Below are positions 12,589 to 24,169 of a DNA stretch of 64,000 bases, piece after piece (position 1 is the first letter of the stretch; every line of letters begins with the position of its first letter). The notes beneath the pieces are model-generated. The model was not told the DNA's origin. It saw nothing but the letters and a program-made list of their open reading frames with translations, and searched no databases. The stretch spans positions 69,683,660 through 69,747,659 of the forward strand of contig NC_092793.1 in assembly GCF_918797505.1 (NCBI RefSeq), given 5' to 3'. The translations under genes were made by a program, and so were the position numbers. This DNA is from Bemisia tabaci. Taxonomy: Eukaryota; Arthropoda; Insecta; Hemiptera; Aleyrodidae.

Positions 12589-12734
12589 TAGCTGTCGCAT
12601 CGCCTTATCGACGGAGCTATGCAGCAAGCGAAGTGTCGCGATGAAAAAGTTAGGTATTCGCTTGATTGATACGTTAACATCTTATACTTGACTCCTTCGG
12701 TGGACGCAGACATTTTCCACCGCCGCATCTGCCT

Positions 12735-13007
12735 GCGGGCCGATTATTGAAACTGATAGACAAAGCGATAGACAAAGAAGACATAGGGAGTATAGAGCGA
12801 TCCTATTGGTTGATATGGTTGGTTCTTATAGACTAAGGAAGAAAATGATGGACTAACTGTCGGGTCTTTGGTGGGTTGCCGTTAGTTAGTCCATTACCTA
12901 CCTCCTATGTATATTGCCACCACCCGCATCCACCAATAGGATCTCTCCAAATCCCTTTTGTCGTCTTTGTCTATAGCTTTGTCTATCAGTTTCAATAATC
13001 GGCCTGC
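12735..13007. mobile_element. Family B MITE
   Basis: Long terminal inverted repeats: GCGGGCCGATTATTGAAAC with GATAGACAAAGC at the left and GTCTATCAGTTTCAATAATC then GGCCTGC at the right. Internal palindromic TGTCGGGTC and TTAGTTAGTCCATTA motifs are shared by the other B copies. About 273 bases. Confidence 0.85.
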
Positions 13008-13454
13008 AGGTCTCCATTTAAGTCGCTGCCTCTCTTTTCTCCTTCCGATGCGGAATCTGCGATTATCCGGTCGGAACGGCAACAATGCGCGGCGTCTAAT
13101 TGAAACCAGACGTCATAGCTAGTTATTCGCACCGTGCACTTGTTCATTCATACCTACGATACGCGCACTGGTTGATTGATCATCCAAGAGCGGCTTAATA
13201 GATAAGTAGCGGTTATTAACCCTGCCGGCCAAGTCGCCGTTTTTTTTCGGATTCCGTTTTTCTCCCGTCCCGCGACCAGGTTCCTGTGGTCGTTTTATCC
13301 GCTCCTCGCTCGTTTCGCCGGAGGATGTTGGTTTCAAGATCGGAACACGCGGATGGATGATAACCGCCGCCAATGCGAAGTAACCTGCTCTTGCATTTTA
13401 CAATTAGTTGAATCTTCCAGTCCATGATCCCTCAGGTGGGCTGGTTATTGAAAT

Positions 13455-13999
13455 GGACCACTAGACAAGGTACGAATTAAGCATTCTGATACATGTCTCT
13501 TAACCAGAATTTCACGTAAACACGATTCGCGCAACGAAAACTAATGAAGCAAACTCCTAACGAAGATATTACGTTTTGTTCCACATTGGTTACGAGGAAT
13601 TTGAACTGTCCGCTCACAAGAAACTCAAAGCTCTACGTGAGTCAAATCACGCACTACAACGGTTTCAATAAGGTTCTAAATCGAGTAATGTTCATTTCCC
13701 GCCATGTGTTGTTCAAACTATATATACAATTTGCTACAGCTGAGCCAAAGCATCAAGATTGAGGTTGCCAGATTTTTATATGGCAGAGACTGTCATGATA
13801 CCGTTTAGCGCACGATGTGAATCACGCAGGCATTGAGTTTTCATGAGCGGTGCGGTTTGAATTCACACATCCAGAATCATTAAATATCTCGAAAGCAGTT
13901 GATTTTGGTAATTTTCGTCGTGCGCATCGTATTCTACGTGAAATTTTAGTTAAGTAACATGTATCAGAATGCTGAGATTCGTACCTTGTCTAGTGGTCC
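13455..13999. mobile_element. Family C element nested in family B
   Basis: 545 bases with inverted ends GGACCACTAGACAAGGTACG / CGTACCTTGTCTAGTGGTCC. The host family B sequence ATTGAAATTGATAG is interrupted between A and T, leaving either a 2-bp AT duplication or none. Homologous to 1990-2395 and 63100-63470. Its short open frames are not conserved between copies. Confidence 0.85.
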
Positions 14000-14128
14000 A
14001 TTGATAGACATAGCAATAGACAATAGGAAAATGGAGCGATCCTATTGCTTGACACGGGTGGCTTTAATAGGCTAAACGGTAGAATGATACACTGATAGAC
14101 TGTAGTCTCTCGTGAGTCGCTGTTAATT

Positions 14129-14265
14129 GGACTGCGTTTTGAAATTTGGAACAATAAATTCCAGCCCGGTTTAAAAACAACGTATGTGCCATTAGTTTAC
14201 CTATGCACATAAGTGTTTTTCCAGAAGAGCCAGAATTTTTAGTTCCAAATTGCAAAATGCAGTCC
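14129..14265. mobile_element. Family D MITE nested in family B, AATT duplication
   Basis: 137 bases with ends GGACTGCGTTTTG / CAAAATGCAGTCC, flanked by AATT on both sides (14125-14128, 14266-14269). It interrupts the internal GTTAGTTAGTC segment of family B. The terminus resembles element J at 34310. Confidence 0.85.
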
Positions 14266-14385
14266 AATTAGTCTACGATTTCCCCCATTAGTCTATGTTA
14301 CCTGTTTCAACAAATAGGATAATTTCATTCGCCTTTTGCCTCCTTTGTCTATAGCTTTGTCTATCAATTTCAATAATCAGCCCGC

Positions 14386-15181
14386 GGCATATCTTCTGAA
14401 GGAAGTTCCATAACTCAGAGTTAGAGTCACCCTAAATCAGAATTTTACAACAGACGATCATCAGTAATGCATCAGAATTGCAATCTGATTGCATCGGTCA
14501 TTATTTGTTATCCCTTGATTTCAGCCGACGTTAGCGGAAAAAATTAGCCAGCATGTTTCAATCAATATTACCGATTAGGTCCATGAAAGTCGGACTCCCT
14601 TTAATAGTCTTCCAAAAATTGACTCAGAGCAATTTGGTTTTCAATTACTCAGTTGTTTTAGGTTTAATTCTATCTGATTTGAATCGAGAGAGACTTTTTT
14701 TTTTTTTTTTTTTGAAGGAGTGTTTATACTGCTTAGAAAACTGAAACGAGGTCTGAAATAGTGTGCCACTAGTCACATCTTTCCACTATTGTTATGTATT
14801 GAAACGTAATATTAAAGCACATTTGAATATTATTTGATAATCTGCATTTCTCAACCGTCGTAACACGATTCTGTAACTTGCTTAACCAAAACTTATTGCA
14901 CTCAGGCATTGTAGTTACATTGTCATAATTTTGGCAACGGCGCACAGTGGATCGAGTCAATAGGAGAGGTCGGAAAAAATTTGGAAACTTTAAACGCTTA
15001 TAACTCCATTTATACAAAAATTTGAGGTTCTTTAAGTGGTTCCATCGGTTCTCTCGTAAATTTGTCTACTGAGAGGACCCCTTGAAATTTCATATCTGAC
15101 GATTAGAACATCAAAATTTGCAGTTTTAGTCTAAAATTTCATGTCCGACCTCTCTAATTTGATCGAGCCACTGTGCGACGT
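14386..15181. other. Non-coding, nothing recognised
   Basis: AT-rich, with a T-run near 14696-14714. No gene or repeat family seen. Confidence 0.45.
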
Positions 15182-15303
15182 GGACGTATTTCTGCTAAAC
15201 GGAACTATGTGCATTATGACGTGAGCCCTGTTGTGCATATATTCTTATAGGTCTCAGGGTTCATGTCTTGACGCACATAGTTCCGTTTGATAGAAATACG
15301 TTC
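15182..15303. mobile_element. Family A MITE, 122-bp class, ACGT duplication
   Basis: Ends GGACGTATTTCTGC / TAGAAATACGTTC. Flanked by ACGT at 15178-15181 and 15304-15307. The internal palindromic GTGAGCCCTG / CAGGGTTCATG is shared with the class. Confidence 0.88.
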
Positions 15304-15365
15304 ACGTGTCGGAGCGAGAAAGAGGGTTCTAAACGAAACATTTACGTTGTTTACCTAACCTTGAA

Positions 15366-15730
15366 CTTCACCGTGGCGAACTTAAGCTTAAATATATCCA
15401 TTTTGATAGATTATTTGTTTGAAACATGGGTAAACGTAAAAAAAAAAACGTTTACGGGACCTCAAAGTGGCTTCCTAAGACAATTTCATTGCTCGGGAGC
15501 CTTACTTTCAAGTCCCACCGATCAACCGTTTAGACTTGTTTTCGTCTGCCAGGCTAAACTTATGCTAACATATATCTACACTAATAGATTATATGTTTGA
15601 AACACTTAAAACGTCAAAAAAAAAACTTTTACGGGGCCTCAAAGTAGCCTCTCGAGGCGATTCTTTGCTGTTCTTGAGCACAAAGTTTCAATTGGTCCCG
15701 ATCAACCCCATCAACTCGTATTATTCTGCC
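15366..15730 (+). repeat. Diverged ~180-bp tandem duplication
   Basis: Two units share TAGATTATTTGTTTGAAACA (15406 and 15585), an A-run, TTACGGGACCTCAAAGT and CCGATCAACC, with a period of about 179 bases. The units differ at many positions, so the duplication is old. Non-coding. Confidence 0.6.
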
Positions 15731-16550
15731 TGGGCAGATTTAGGCTCTAATGCATTCGATTTGCTAGAATATGACAATGGAACATGATAAAAGTCATCGT
15801 CAATGGCATATGATAGCTAATTGTAGTAAGTGATAAGAAACGCGAAAACGTCATTTTTCATGAGAAATAACTTGAGGCTATGGTGGACTATGGTTCAGCC
15901 ATTAGACTTGAAGGTAGTCTAGAGTCATGACAATAACTTCCGAGTAAAATTACGAGGTGCTCAGAGGTGCTAAGTATATTTTTTGGGTCCTACTTCTGCG
16001 ATTTTATTGATAAAACTGACTATGTCTAAGGGTTAATCTAGAGCATTAGATATGATAAAAAAAAAAAGTTTCAGCATAAAACATTTTAAACTTATCTTAT
16101 ATTTTGTGAATCAAGTGCCCAAACACTTTCAGGTACGGTGAAACGACGAAAACAAGCCCTTAAACACAGCACTGCCGCTCGGTAACTGGAATCGCACTCA
16201 TAAAGTGCTCTGCGCGCCGCACTTCCCAGGCTTGTCACATCTTTATTAGTGCTTTAATCGAAGTGAAATTTTACAGGAGTCTTCTCTACAGTATGTACTA
16301 TCGATCTACCTCTTAAAATCTAACTTTTTCCAAACTTCACTTTTTCGATTTATTGCCGCTTAAACCGGCTATTCGGACCATAGTGCGCCGCTGCATTGTC
16401 TGCTCTTATCCGCTGATCAGCTGATTCTCATTCTGATTCAACTGATTCAGCCGTCCGGTGTCGCGGGATTCGGCTCGGCTGTGGCCATTTCTGGAGGCAT
16501 CCGCGACGGAGATGTGCTTGCGTGCCTCATGCGCACTTGACACTGGCGGG

Positions 16551-16640
16551 CTGATTATTGAAATTTATAGACAAAGCAATAGACAAGAAAAAAGCGGGAG
16601 CAATCATATTAATTGAAATGGGTGTTTTTTATAGACCGGG
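16551..16640 (+). mobile_element. Family B left-end fragment
   Basis: Starts GGCGGGCTGATTATTGAAA and continues with ATAGACAAAGCAATAGAC, then loses similarity. The right terminus is absent; another right-end fragment lies at 17838-17882. Confidence 0.6.
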
Positions 16641-19600
16641 GGGATCCGGGAGACGTCCATATAGCGGATCGATTCACTTCAAGGCGGTTTATTTGGACAG
16701 AAACTGCCTGATTGCGAATTTTTACAAACTTACGAAGCCGTTTTCGGTAGTCCTAGTGAGACGAACGAGTTACTTCTAGAATTCAGATTGCTGAACATTG
16801 GGCGGCTCGAGTAAATGTATGTTAGAGTGCCCATTTAGGGAGAGCAATGGGAGTATCGTCATCTCATTCCTTGCAGCACAGGGAGACTTTGCCGGTTACT
16901 GATTGGTTGTGCCATTTTTTCCAGTTCATGGAGCCTTTAGGATCCGTACAAAAATGATGGTGTGAGGAGTTCGTGATAAAAACTCCCAAGACAGTGGCGT
17001 AGCTAGAAATTCTTTAAAGGGGGGGGGGGGAGGTCCGTGGCGGTAAATTTACATTATTTTGTGAACGTCCCTGATAATATTTCAATTCTGCCCTCCAAAA
17101 GTAAAAACGGGTTCAATTAACGAGGCTAAAGAGAGGGGTCAAGAGCCTCAAGTCCCACTATACCTCACTGCTCACTGTCCCACGATATGAATTCGAAAAA
17201 CACTTAATCGTTCAAAACTTCAAAAAAAAAAAAAATCCGATGATTTTTAACGAATATAATTTTTTTCTGATTAGCGTGTACTTGAAAAACGTTACAAAGA
17301 CGACCGTGTTTATCTGAAGGGTAATCCAGATCGTGGTCTGTCATGTAGACCGGGAGTTACCGATTAAACTCCTGAACGACGATGAAATTTGTCGCAATTC
17401 CCACTCGACACTCCATCGCTCTAATTGAATAAGCTTTACGCTCCTCGTAGTAACGAAGATAAATTTCTTCATTCCTGATGAAATCGAACGATTACCCACG
17501 AAAGAGGCCGTCACCGAGTGATTATCTTTTGCGTAATTGACGGGGGGTCAAAGTCATTCGGCGAGCACTTTCTGCTCTTTTTTATTACAGCAGTTGTAAA
17601 TCGTCGAGTCAATGAAATCTTCTTCGGTGGAAGTGGATAGGCAGAGTATAGATCAAAAATCTTAAATTGCCACGTGTTTTTGCTGAAAAATGTGTCGTTA
17701 CATGACTTGATGGCCAGTGGCTATTCTAGGAGATTGGGTGTTTTGGGTATCGCCCATTTAAATGAATTTAAAATAATCTATAGAAATCGATTTTACGTGA
17801 GGCGCGCTGCCTCATAAGGAATCTCTCGATATAGGATCCCTCCATTTTCCCTTTGTCGATCGCGCTGTCTATCAGCCCGTTGAGCATGGCCATTCAAATT
17901 TTGCTAAATTTTCTCCGATAAAATATTCTTTTTATGAGAAAAATAGAAAAATATTCGTCCTTGAAATTTCCAGCTGTAGATTGAATTCTGAGTAATAAAC
18001 CCAAAAACTGCGTCCGGAAAAATTCGTAAAATCCTTCATAAAATTCGTGCCACTTACATCCAGAGAAATTGGCGAATTCCGAATTTTTATGTAGAGTTTC
18101 TATCTTTTTGACAGAATTGACTCAAATTAGGCAGTGGTTAAGTTTGATTCATGAGACATCGAACGTGGACCTTGCGGAGTATTTAAAGCATCCAGAGCAA
18201 AAAGTCAAACGCGGAGCAATAAATTTTAATGCGTACGTCCGAGGCCCAACCGAAAGTGTACATTGAGGACGAGCTCCGCATTCTGCTGTGCTAGACACCA
18301 ATTGATTTCAAATGGCTTTACGGACGCGGTCGCCCGCTGTACGGCTTTTTATTTGACGATCATTTTTTCCATTAGCTGCGGGATCGTTAAACTTGCGGGC
18401 CCGCGAAACGAATTTCCCTCACTTTGCGCGCTTCATTGGATGGTAATCCCATTGAAAATGGCCCCGGCGTTGCCAAAATTCGCGGTATAATTTTAAGTCA
18501 TTTAGTAATTCTGCGCTTGAAATGACTCCGTTTCTTTCGACGAGTGTCGGCAACGTAGCTGCCTTGCGCCCTGCGTCCTGCGTCCTGCGTTTTGCGCCCG
18601 CAATGCGACTGATGGTTTGGCGCGTGACAAGAACTCACGAAAAGTAGTCCACTTCATTAAATGGGCCCGCTGATCTGCTGATCCGCCGATCCGTTGGCAA
18701 AAGTGTTGACCAGGACATCGAGTAGCTTTATTACCTGCCTGTTTGGTCAAATTCATCTGTGGATAAAAGAGAAAGGGGAAAAAAATCCTCGTAAAAAATG
18801 AACAGTACCAATGTCACGAAAATGGAATTTGATTGTTGAGCCTGTTGGCAGAACTTTCGAAAAAATTAATGACTTGGGTTTCTGGCCCATAAACTTTGGT
18901 CGTTTGAGGTACTAGAAGTCGATTTCATGTATTAGCAGAGCTTTACTTTTCAAACTCCTCTCGTGACAAAAAGCTGCCCCTTAATGCGCGCTGCATAGAA
19001 ACGCACGAATTGTTCCTTTTGATATGTTGATGTGAATCACCCTTCGCCGGATTCTATGAAACTAATGGCATTTGCACGAGCCTAATTAGAGGTTAATTAG
19101 TTCCTCAAAATTCTTGTGATCCGGAGGTATCTTTTAGGGATTCCAGAGAGATTCCGGAGGAATCTCTGAAATTAATTAGAATTAATAAAAATTAGAATTA
19201 CCGGAGGACGATTTCTACAAGTAACGTACACACATCGGACATGAATGCTATATTTGAACATTTAGAGACTATGATATATTTCCCTATTTTGTTTCGGTGG
19301 GGGTTATATGAAGTTTGAGGTCCTTATTACGTTTTGAGCCTTTTTTGCCCGCAAAAAACAAAATTTCCCACTCTCTGCGCCTTTTGATCTCTTGACTTTC
19401 ATGTTTCAGCCTCTGAAGAATAATTAATGTATTGGATGATACCATGTACCTTATCAAGCTCATCACCCTTTCAAGTGCAATGCTACTTCCTTAAACGTAA
19501 AAGCACACATTTTTAACATACTGTGTCAGCTAGATCAGCTTGTTCCTTCCTTAAAGGTGATTCTGATAATGATGTCAGATAATAAATGGCTACCGAAGGT

Positions 19601-19800
19601 CAATTAAGCCCTCAAAGTCAGTCAGAATTTTTAAGTTCTGCACGTGTAGTAATTTTTCACACAAAATTTTATGGGATGGATATTAACATTCTCTTCATGA
19701 AAAAGCCTAAAACCCTATGTGACCGTTTCTGGCACGCCATTTTTGTTGTACCTAATTATTTGCATGGAGTCCCTGGCAAGCATTAAAAATTGAGCGACTA
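16641..19800. other. Largely unique non-coding sequence
   Basis: Contains a run of G (about 17019-17030), a moderately GC-rich part at 18280-18700 with a small CTGCGTC tandem near 18570-18595, and a fairly balanced repeat-free part at 17300-17660. No gene recognised. Confidence 0.4.
17838..17882 (+). mobile_element. Family B right-end fragment
   Basis: TCCCTCCATTTTCCCTTTG followed by GCTGTCTATCAGCCCG resembles the last 50 bases of family B, with an internal deletion. Confidence 0.4.
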
Positions 19801-20074
19801 TTTCTGAAATATAAGTTTTCATTTCTACTTTTTTCTGGGCTCTGATTCTCTTTTTCTTGCATATGGGTTTTTCCATTTTGAATTTTGCCCATGTATTGGT
19901 TTGAGGCGAAATATTTCGGGAGGTAAATCCAATAAAATTGCGTTGAGGTCGCGCGCTTTGTGTTTTAGAACCGTCCGGTCCGATTATGTTTATGATTTTC
20001 CGCAAGGAAATAGAAGTAAAACCTGAAGTTGTCCCACCTGGATAGAACGACTGTGTTACTCGCATAGCAACACA

Positions 20075-20295
20075 TGATGGTACGCCGATGGTATACCTAC
20101 TGGTAGTTCCGGTGAGACCTTTTCCCAACAGACCACCTGATTTCTTATAGTCACAACTTTTAATCTCTATTGTACTTCTTTTCTTATGTATAATCTTTTC
20201 TCTTTTTGTCTGTTTTTTTACATAACCTCTGTAACATTTATAAGTAACCAATAAACAAATAAAGGTCTTTAAAAAAATAAAAAAAAAAAAAAAAA
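20075..20295 (+). mobile_element. 5'-truncated retrotransposed insert with poly(A) and 11-bp target duplication
   Basis: The insert ends in an AATAAA-containing tail (around 20252-20262) and an A-rich run, and is flanked by ATAGCAACACA at 20064-20074 and 20296-20306. The 5' part has an open frame whose last residues read YLLVVPVRPFPNRPPDFL before a stop, then an AT-rich trailer. This is the hallmark of LINE-mediated insertion of either a LINE 3' end or an mRNA. The source is not recognised. Confidence 0.75.
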
Positions 20296-20309
20296 ATAGC
20301 AACACAGCC

Positions 20310-22235
20310 GGCCACAGTGGCGAGGAAGCTGCGATTCCGATTACATATCTTCATCATTATTGCAGGTTATTCTCGGGCACGACATCGACAATGAAAGCAG
20401 TACTCATTTTTTGTGCTGTCCTAATTCCTCCATCTTGTCGCCTTCTTGTTGCTCCTTTTCTTCGCCTCTTTTCTCTTATCTTTGTCGCGACGGAACACTC
20501 ATTTGAGAGGTCGACACGGACACGTAATATCGTCAATTTGATTTCGCTGCGATGAGCTATTTCGAAACGAGGTCAGAATGAGCCCCTATGCCTGACATTA
20601 GCCTTAACCTACAGATGTGTACCGGGTAGGAAAAGAAAACAAAACTGTCCTATAAAAACATGGATTCTTTCTCGTGAGCACGATTCTGCAAACACGTTAG
20701 ACTGTTCCATTTGTCTCGGCGCCTCATTATTTTTTCGAAATAAGAGAGCAGTATGAGAGTTCCCATTCACTCGTGCCTTTCTTCTTATCTAAGGAAGTCA
20801 GACCTAAGGTGTTTTTATGAAGAGCAAAATAATCTCACGCGAACGCTCTGTAATACAAAATTTCTGATTAGGCTCCATGGTGTGACTCCCAGAGACTCAT
20901 AGGCTTTTTTTATAAGGCATTTCGTTTAAAAACATGAGGAGTATAAGAATGATAGAAAAATGCTTCGATCACGCAACATTGAAGAAATTGCAGCCCAATT
21001 TTCAACTAAAAACTGCATGAATGTATTTCTTTCGTGGAATCTAAGAGGATGGGACTAGTTTTCCACCAGAAAAAAATAAAAATAAACAAAATAGTAATAA
21101 TGTAATGAACCTAATAAATAAGGCTCATACAAAGGTTCAGCCTTGCCTAAAGGTTGTTTAAATAAAGATCTTCTCTTTTTTCATTAATTTATTTATTTTT
21201 TTCAAGGATGAAAAATTATCGGAAAATATATTCATAAGAAAAAAATTAGAATTAGCTTCTTTCATTGAAATATTTTGTCCTATTATCATCATCGAAAATA
21301 TCATAACAATTATTAAAAACACGATTTAATTGATTTTTGTTCCAGGGAAGATGCAGTAATTTCAGCCACCGATAAGGAAGCGACAGGATGAAAAACCAGC
21401 CTGATCATAGAATTAATGAACTGTAAGTTTTTCGTGTTATGTAATACATTCAGCTATGCCGAAGATATATCCTTATTAGTTTTCCAGTCATTTGACAAAG
21501 TGTGAAGTGTGGATGCTATTTTTTCCAATTTTCTAATTTGCAACAGTAATAATATTCCTAGTGCTGGTCGTTCAAAACAGTTATTATCAATTACGAAAAT
21601 CTCTTTCGTGTGCACTTTTTTCAGTGCTGTGAGTGGCAGCTGTGAGTCCAAATTTTATTGATGGTTTTCACGAATCGTGACGGTTGAGATTCAGGGGCGA
21701 GCTGTGAATGATCGAATATCGATTTTTTCCCTATTTGAAACTGTGATGAAGAATCGATTATTTAGGTGTTCATTGCGAACACCCTGTTTATCGATCCGAT
21801 TCCATAGGTTTAAACTGCAAATCAATGGATGTACCGCAAAGCACGCCACGGCACGCCACTGTTGAGATTCCGAAGTGACAAATTTCAGGAAAATTACAAC
21901 AAATGAGGAATTTAATCAGTCTATAAACTCATGCAAAATTATTGATCAAAAAGCAGCCCGTGACTTATAACTTGAGTCAAATCCTCGAGAAATCAGATCG
22001 AACACTTCCGCGAACTAAATGTCCGCTTTCTGTATTTGGATTGCCCTGTTTCTCTAAAAAGGGAATAAGAAGCACATGGGCTTAATTTATTTCGTTCACT
22101 TCGACATTTTTGAAATATTATCGGAGCGACAATCCTCCACCGGTGCTTGGAATTTTACACCTATAGAAGTCCATACTCTCTCTATACTTATGAAGGCCTC
22201 TACCCTGGTCTGGTACACTCTTTCGGATCCTACAC
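20310..22235. other. Non-coding, nothing recognised
   Basis: AT-rich unique sequence with short open frames and no recognisable repeat family. Confidence 0.4.
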
Positions 22236-22240
22236 TTTAA

Positions 22241-22432
22241 AAAAAAACTTCGGCCGTGGAAGTCGTACTTACGGGTCATACGAATAGACATACCGTCCGC
22301 GTTCCGGGCTCAGAGACCGAAAGTTTCGAGTGTAGCACATGGAACAGTCAAAGCTACGACTCCAGCACCCGGAACTTTCGGCCCCCGTGCCTAGAACGGA
22401 CGTTGTGTCTATATAGCCCTAAACTTTTTTTT
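22241..22432. mobile_element. Probable MITE with ~65-bp imperfect inverted arms
   Basis: The left arm (A-run, ATAGACATACCGTCCGC, CCGAAAGTTT) pairs with the right arm (GGAACTTTCGG, GAACGGACGTTGTGTCTAT, T-run). The interior is only ~40 bases. The open frame crossing it has no recognisable product. Confidence 0.55.
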
Positions 22433-22844
22433 CATTGCAGTTCACCAATGCCTCATGGCATGGAGACTGTCATGAACGTGCTCTACTCCTGCGCTAATGA
22501 CCCGAAAATGCGACAAGACTTTCCTTTCTCGGGTCTCTCTTTGTCATTTCTTCCCCCATATCCTTCCTTTTTTGTCGTGTGTGAAGGTGGACACCACAAT
22601 CAGATAAGAGTGAAATGGCTGACTAGAGCTTCACGCTCGTCCTATTGCGCGCTGAGGGAACATGAGCGTCTTAACTGAACAAGTTGTTTAAAAAAGGGAA
22701 CATATCTTTTGTAAGATAAGCCTTGGACAATATGTTAGCACTAGTGTTTTAGGGCTCGTCTTGAAATGGGCAGTCCCCTTTTTGAAACAACTCGTTCAAA
22801 TACTCACAGCCCCTGTTCTTTCCTTCCTAGGTAGAATAAAATGA

Positions 22845-22925
22845 GGGGGCACATACTCTGGCCGCTATGCGGGCTAACCCCCAGACGGCGCTTCCCGCCC
22901 TCTGAGGCTCCGTGGGTTGGTTATA
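22845..22925 (+). repeat. GC-rich twin-hairpin motif (copy 1)
   Basis: TGGCCGCTATGCGGGC followed by GGCGCTTCCCGCCCTC matches 29525-29575 in order and spacing, in an otherwise AT-rich context. Both copies are followed by A-rich sequence. The element type is not known. Confidence 0.5.
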
Positions 22926-23660
22926 ACAGCCAATAAAAGGTTGCAGTGCCCTAACAGGGCAAAAAACCTAAAACACCTAAAATAGAAAAAGGTAAGAAAA
23001 GAAAGAAAAAAAATACAGTTTTCGGATAAATGGCGAGGAGATCATTCAAACCACACTCTCTAAAAATATCCTGCAAATGCACGCTTGACAGGCTCGTGAC
23101 TCATCAGTTGGTCCACTTACATGACAAGAAATCATGAAAAATTGACCTGTTTATTTACGTAAGGACGTATGCTACACATTAACGCATGTTTACGTATTAC
23201 AGTGCTGAAGTGGAATACGAAGTAAGAAGAGACCATCAAAGTGTCGGTGACCTGATAAAATAGGATGAGAGGAGGGAAAAAGTAAGAAGAAAAAATTATA
23301 GCTTAAAACAATGTGTGAGAAGCTTCCCTACTGCGTCGTTATTACCAATTAACTATGTGTGTATATTCCGTGGCCCGTAGTATGACACCAACAATGGCTC
23401 CGTAATTTTTCCGCTAGCTTCAGACACCTACAAGTCGTTCAATTCGTTTCGAGCAGGATCGCTTTGATTTGTCATTGCCAAACTGGGCCAAAAAATAATG
23501 TCAACACGGTTCACATAAAGCGGGGAGTTCTCTTTGTTTCTTTCCCAGTTGGCGACTCCATGAACTCAATGGACCGATACACGCTCGAAGAATAAAGCAT
23601 CGCTTGATATTTGAACGAAACTAACGGGATCTCAAATTAATTAAAAAAAACACTGGTGAC

Positions 23661-24162
23661 ATATTCTGCAGGGCTGAGGAAGAACCAAGTATAAACATTC
23701 GAACGTTGTCAATTTTTTCTCGACGAAATATTAATTTTTATGTGGAAAGTTATGGGTATCAACGTATTTTGTCAAAATCAGAAGTCCATACGGTGATAAC
23801 TCGGGTCTGTGTGAGCTGACTACTTTCTTACTACGGCGTTTAAGTCTCTTACAATATTCTTACTATCTCTGACGCAAGTCTCTATGAAAAACTGATTCCT
23901 TGTTTCAAAGTGTTCCGTTAAAATCGGAAGTTTATACGGTGATAACTGGCGTCTGACCGAACCGACTACTTTCCTACTCCGGCGTTTTAGTCTCTCTTTC
24001 CTTAAACTGACAATTACTTTAGATTCGACTTTGCGAGAAATATTCTTGGAACAGAGTTTAAGGAAACAATTCACAAATTTCCCTGGATACTCGTATTTTT
24101 TTAGAGAAAATTTAGTAAAACTCGAGAGCTCGTACGACGTTTTTCTCCAGCACGGCAATATT
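23661..24162. mobile_element. Family G MITE with internal tandem duplication
   Basis: The left end ATATTCTGCAGGGCTGAGG and right end CAGCACGGCAATATTC match family G. It is about twice the usual length because a segment containing CATACGGTGATAACT and GACTACTTTC is duplicated (23765-23840 and 23925-24000). Confidence 0.6.
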
Positions 24163-24169
24163 CTCGGTC

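Larger units (their letters stand above)
13437..14385. mobile_element. Family B MITE carrying two nested insertions
   Basis: The left terminus GGGCTGGTTATTGAAA is at 13438 and the right terminus CAATTTCAATAATCAGCCCGC ends at 14385. The body is split by a family C element (13455-13999) and a family D element (14129-14265). Removing both leaves a normal ~270-base B element, which fixes the order of events: B first, then C and D. Confidence 0.85.

Noticed and set aside
19715..20305. 196-codon minus-strand frame
   Set aside because: It is antisense to a retrotransposed insert and its poly(A) tail (N-terminal poly-Phe comes from the A run), with no recognisable domain.
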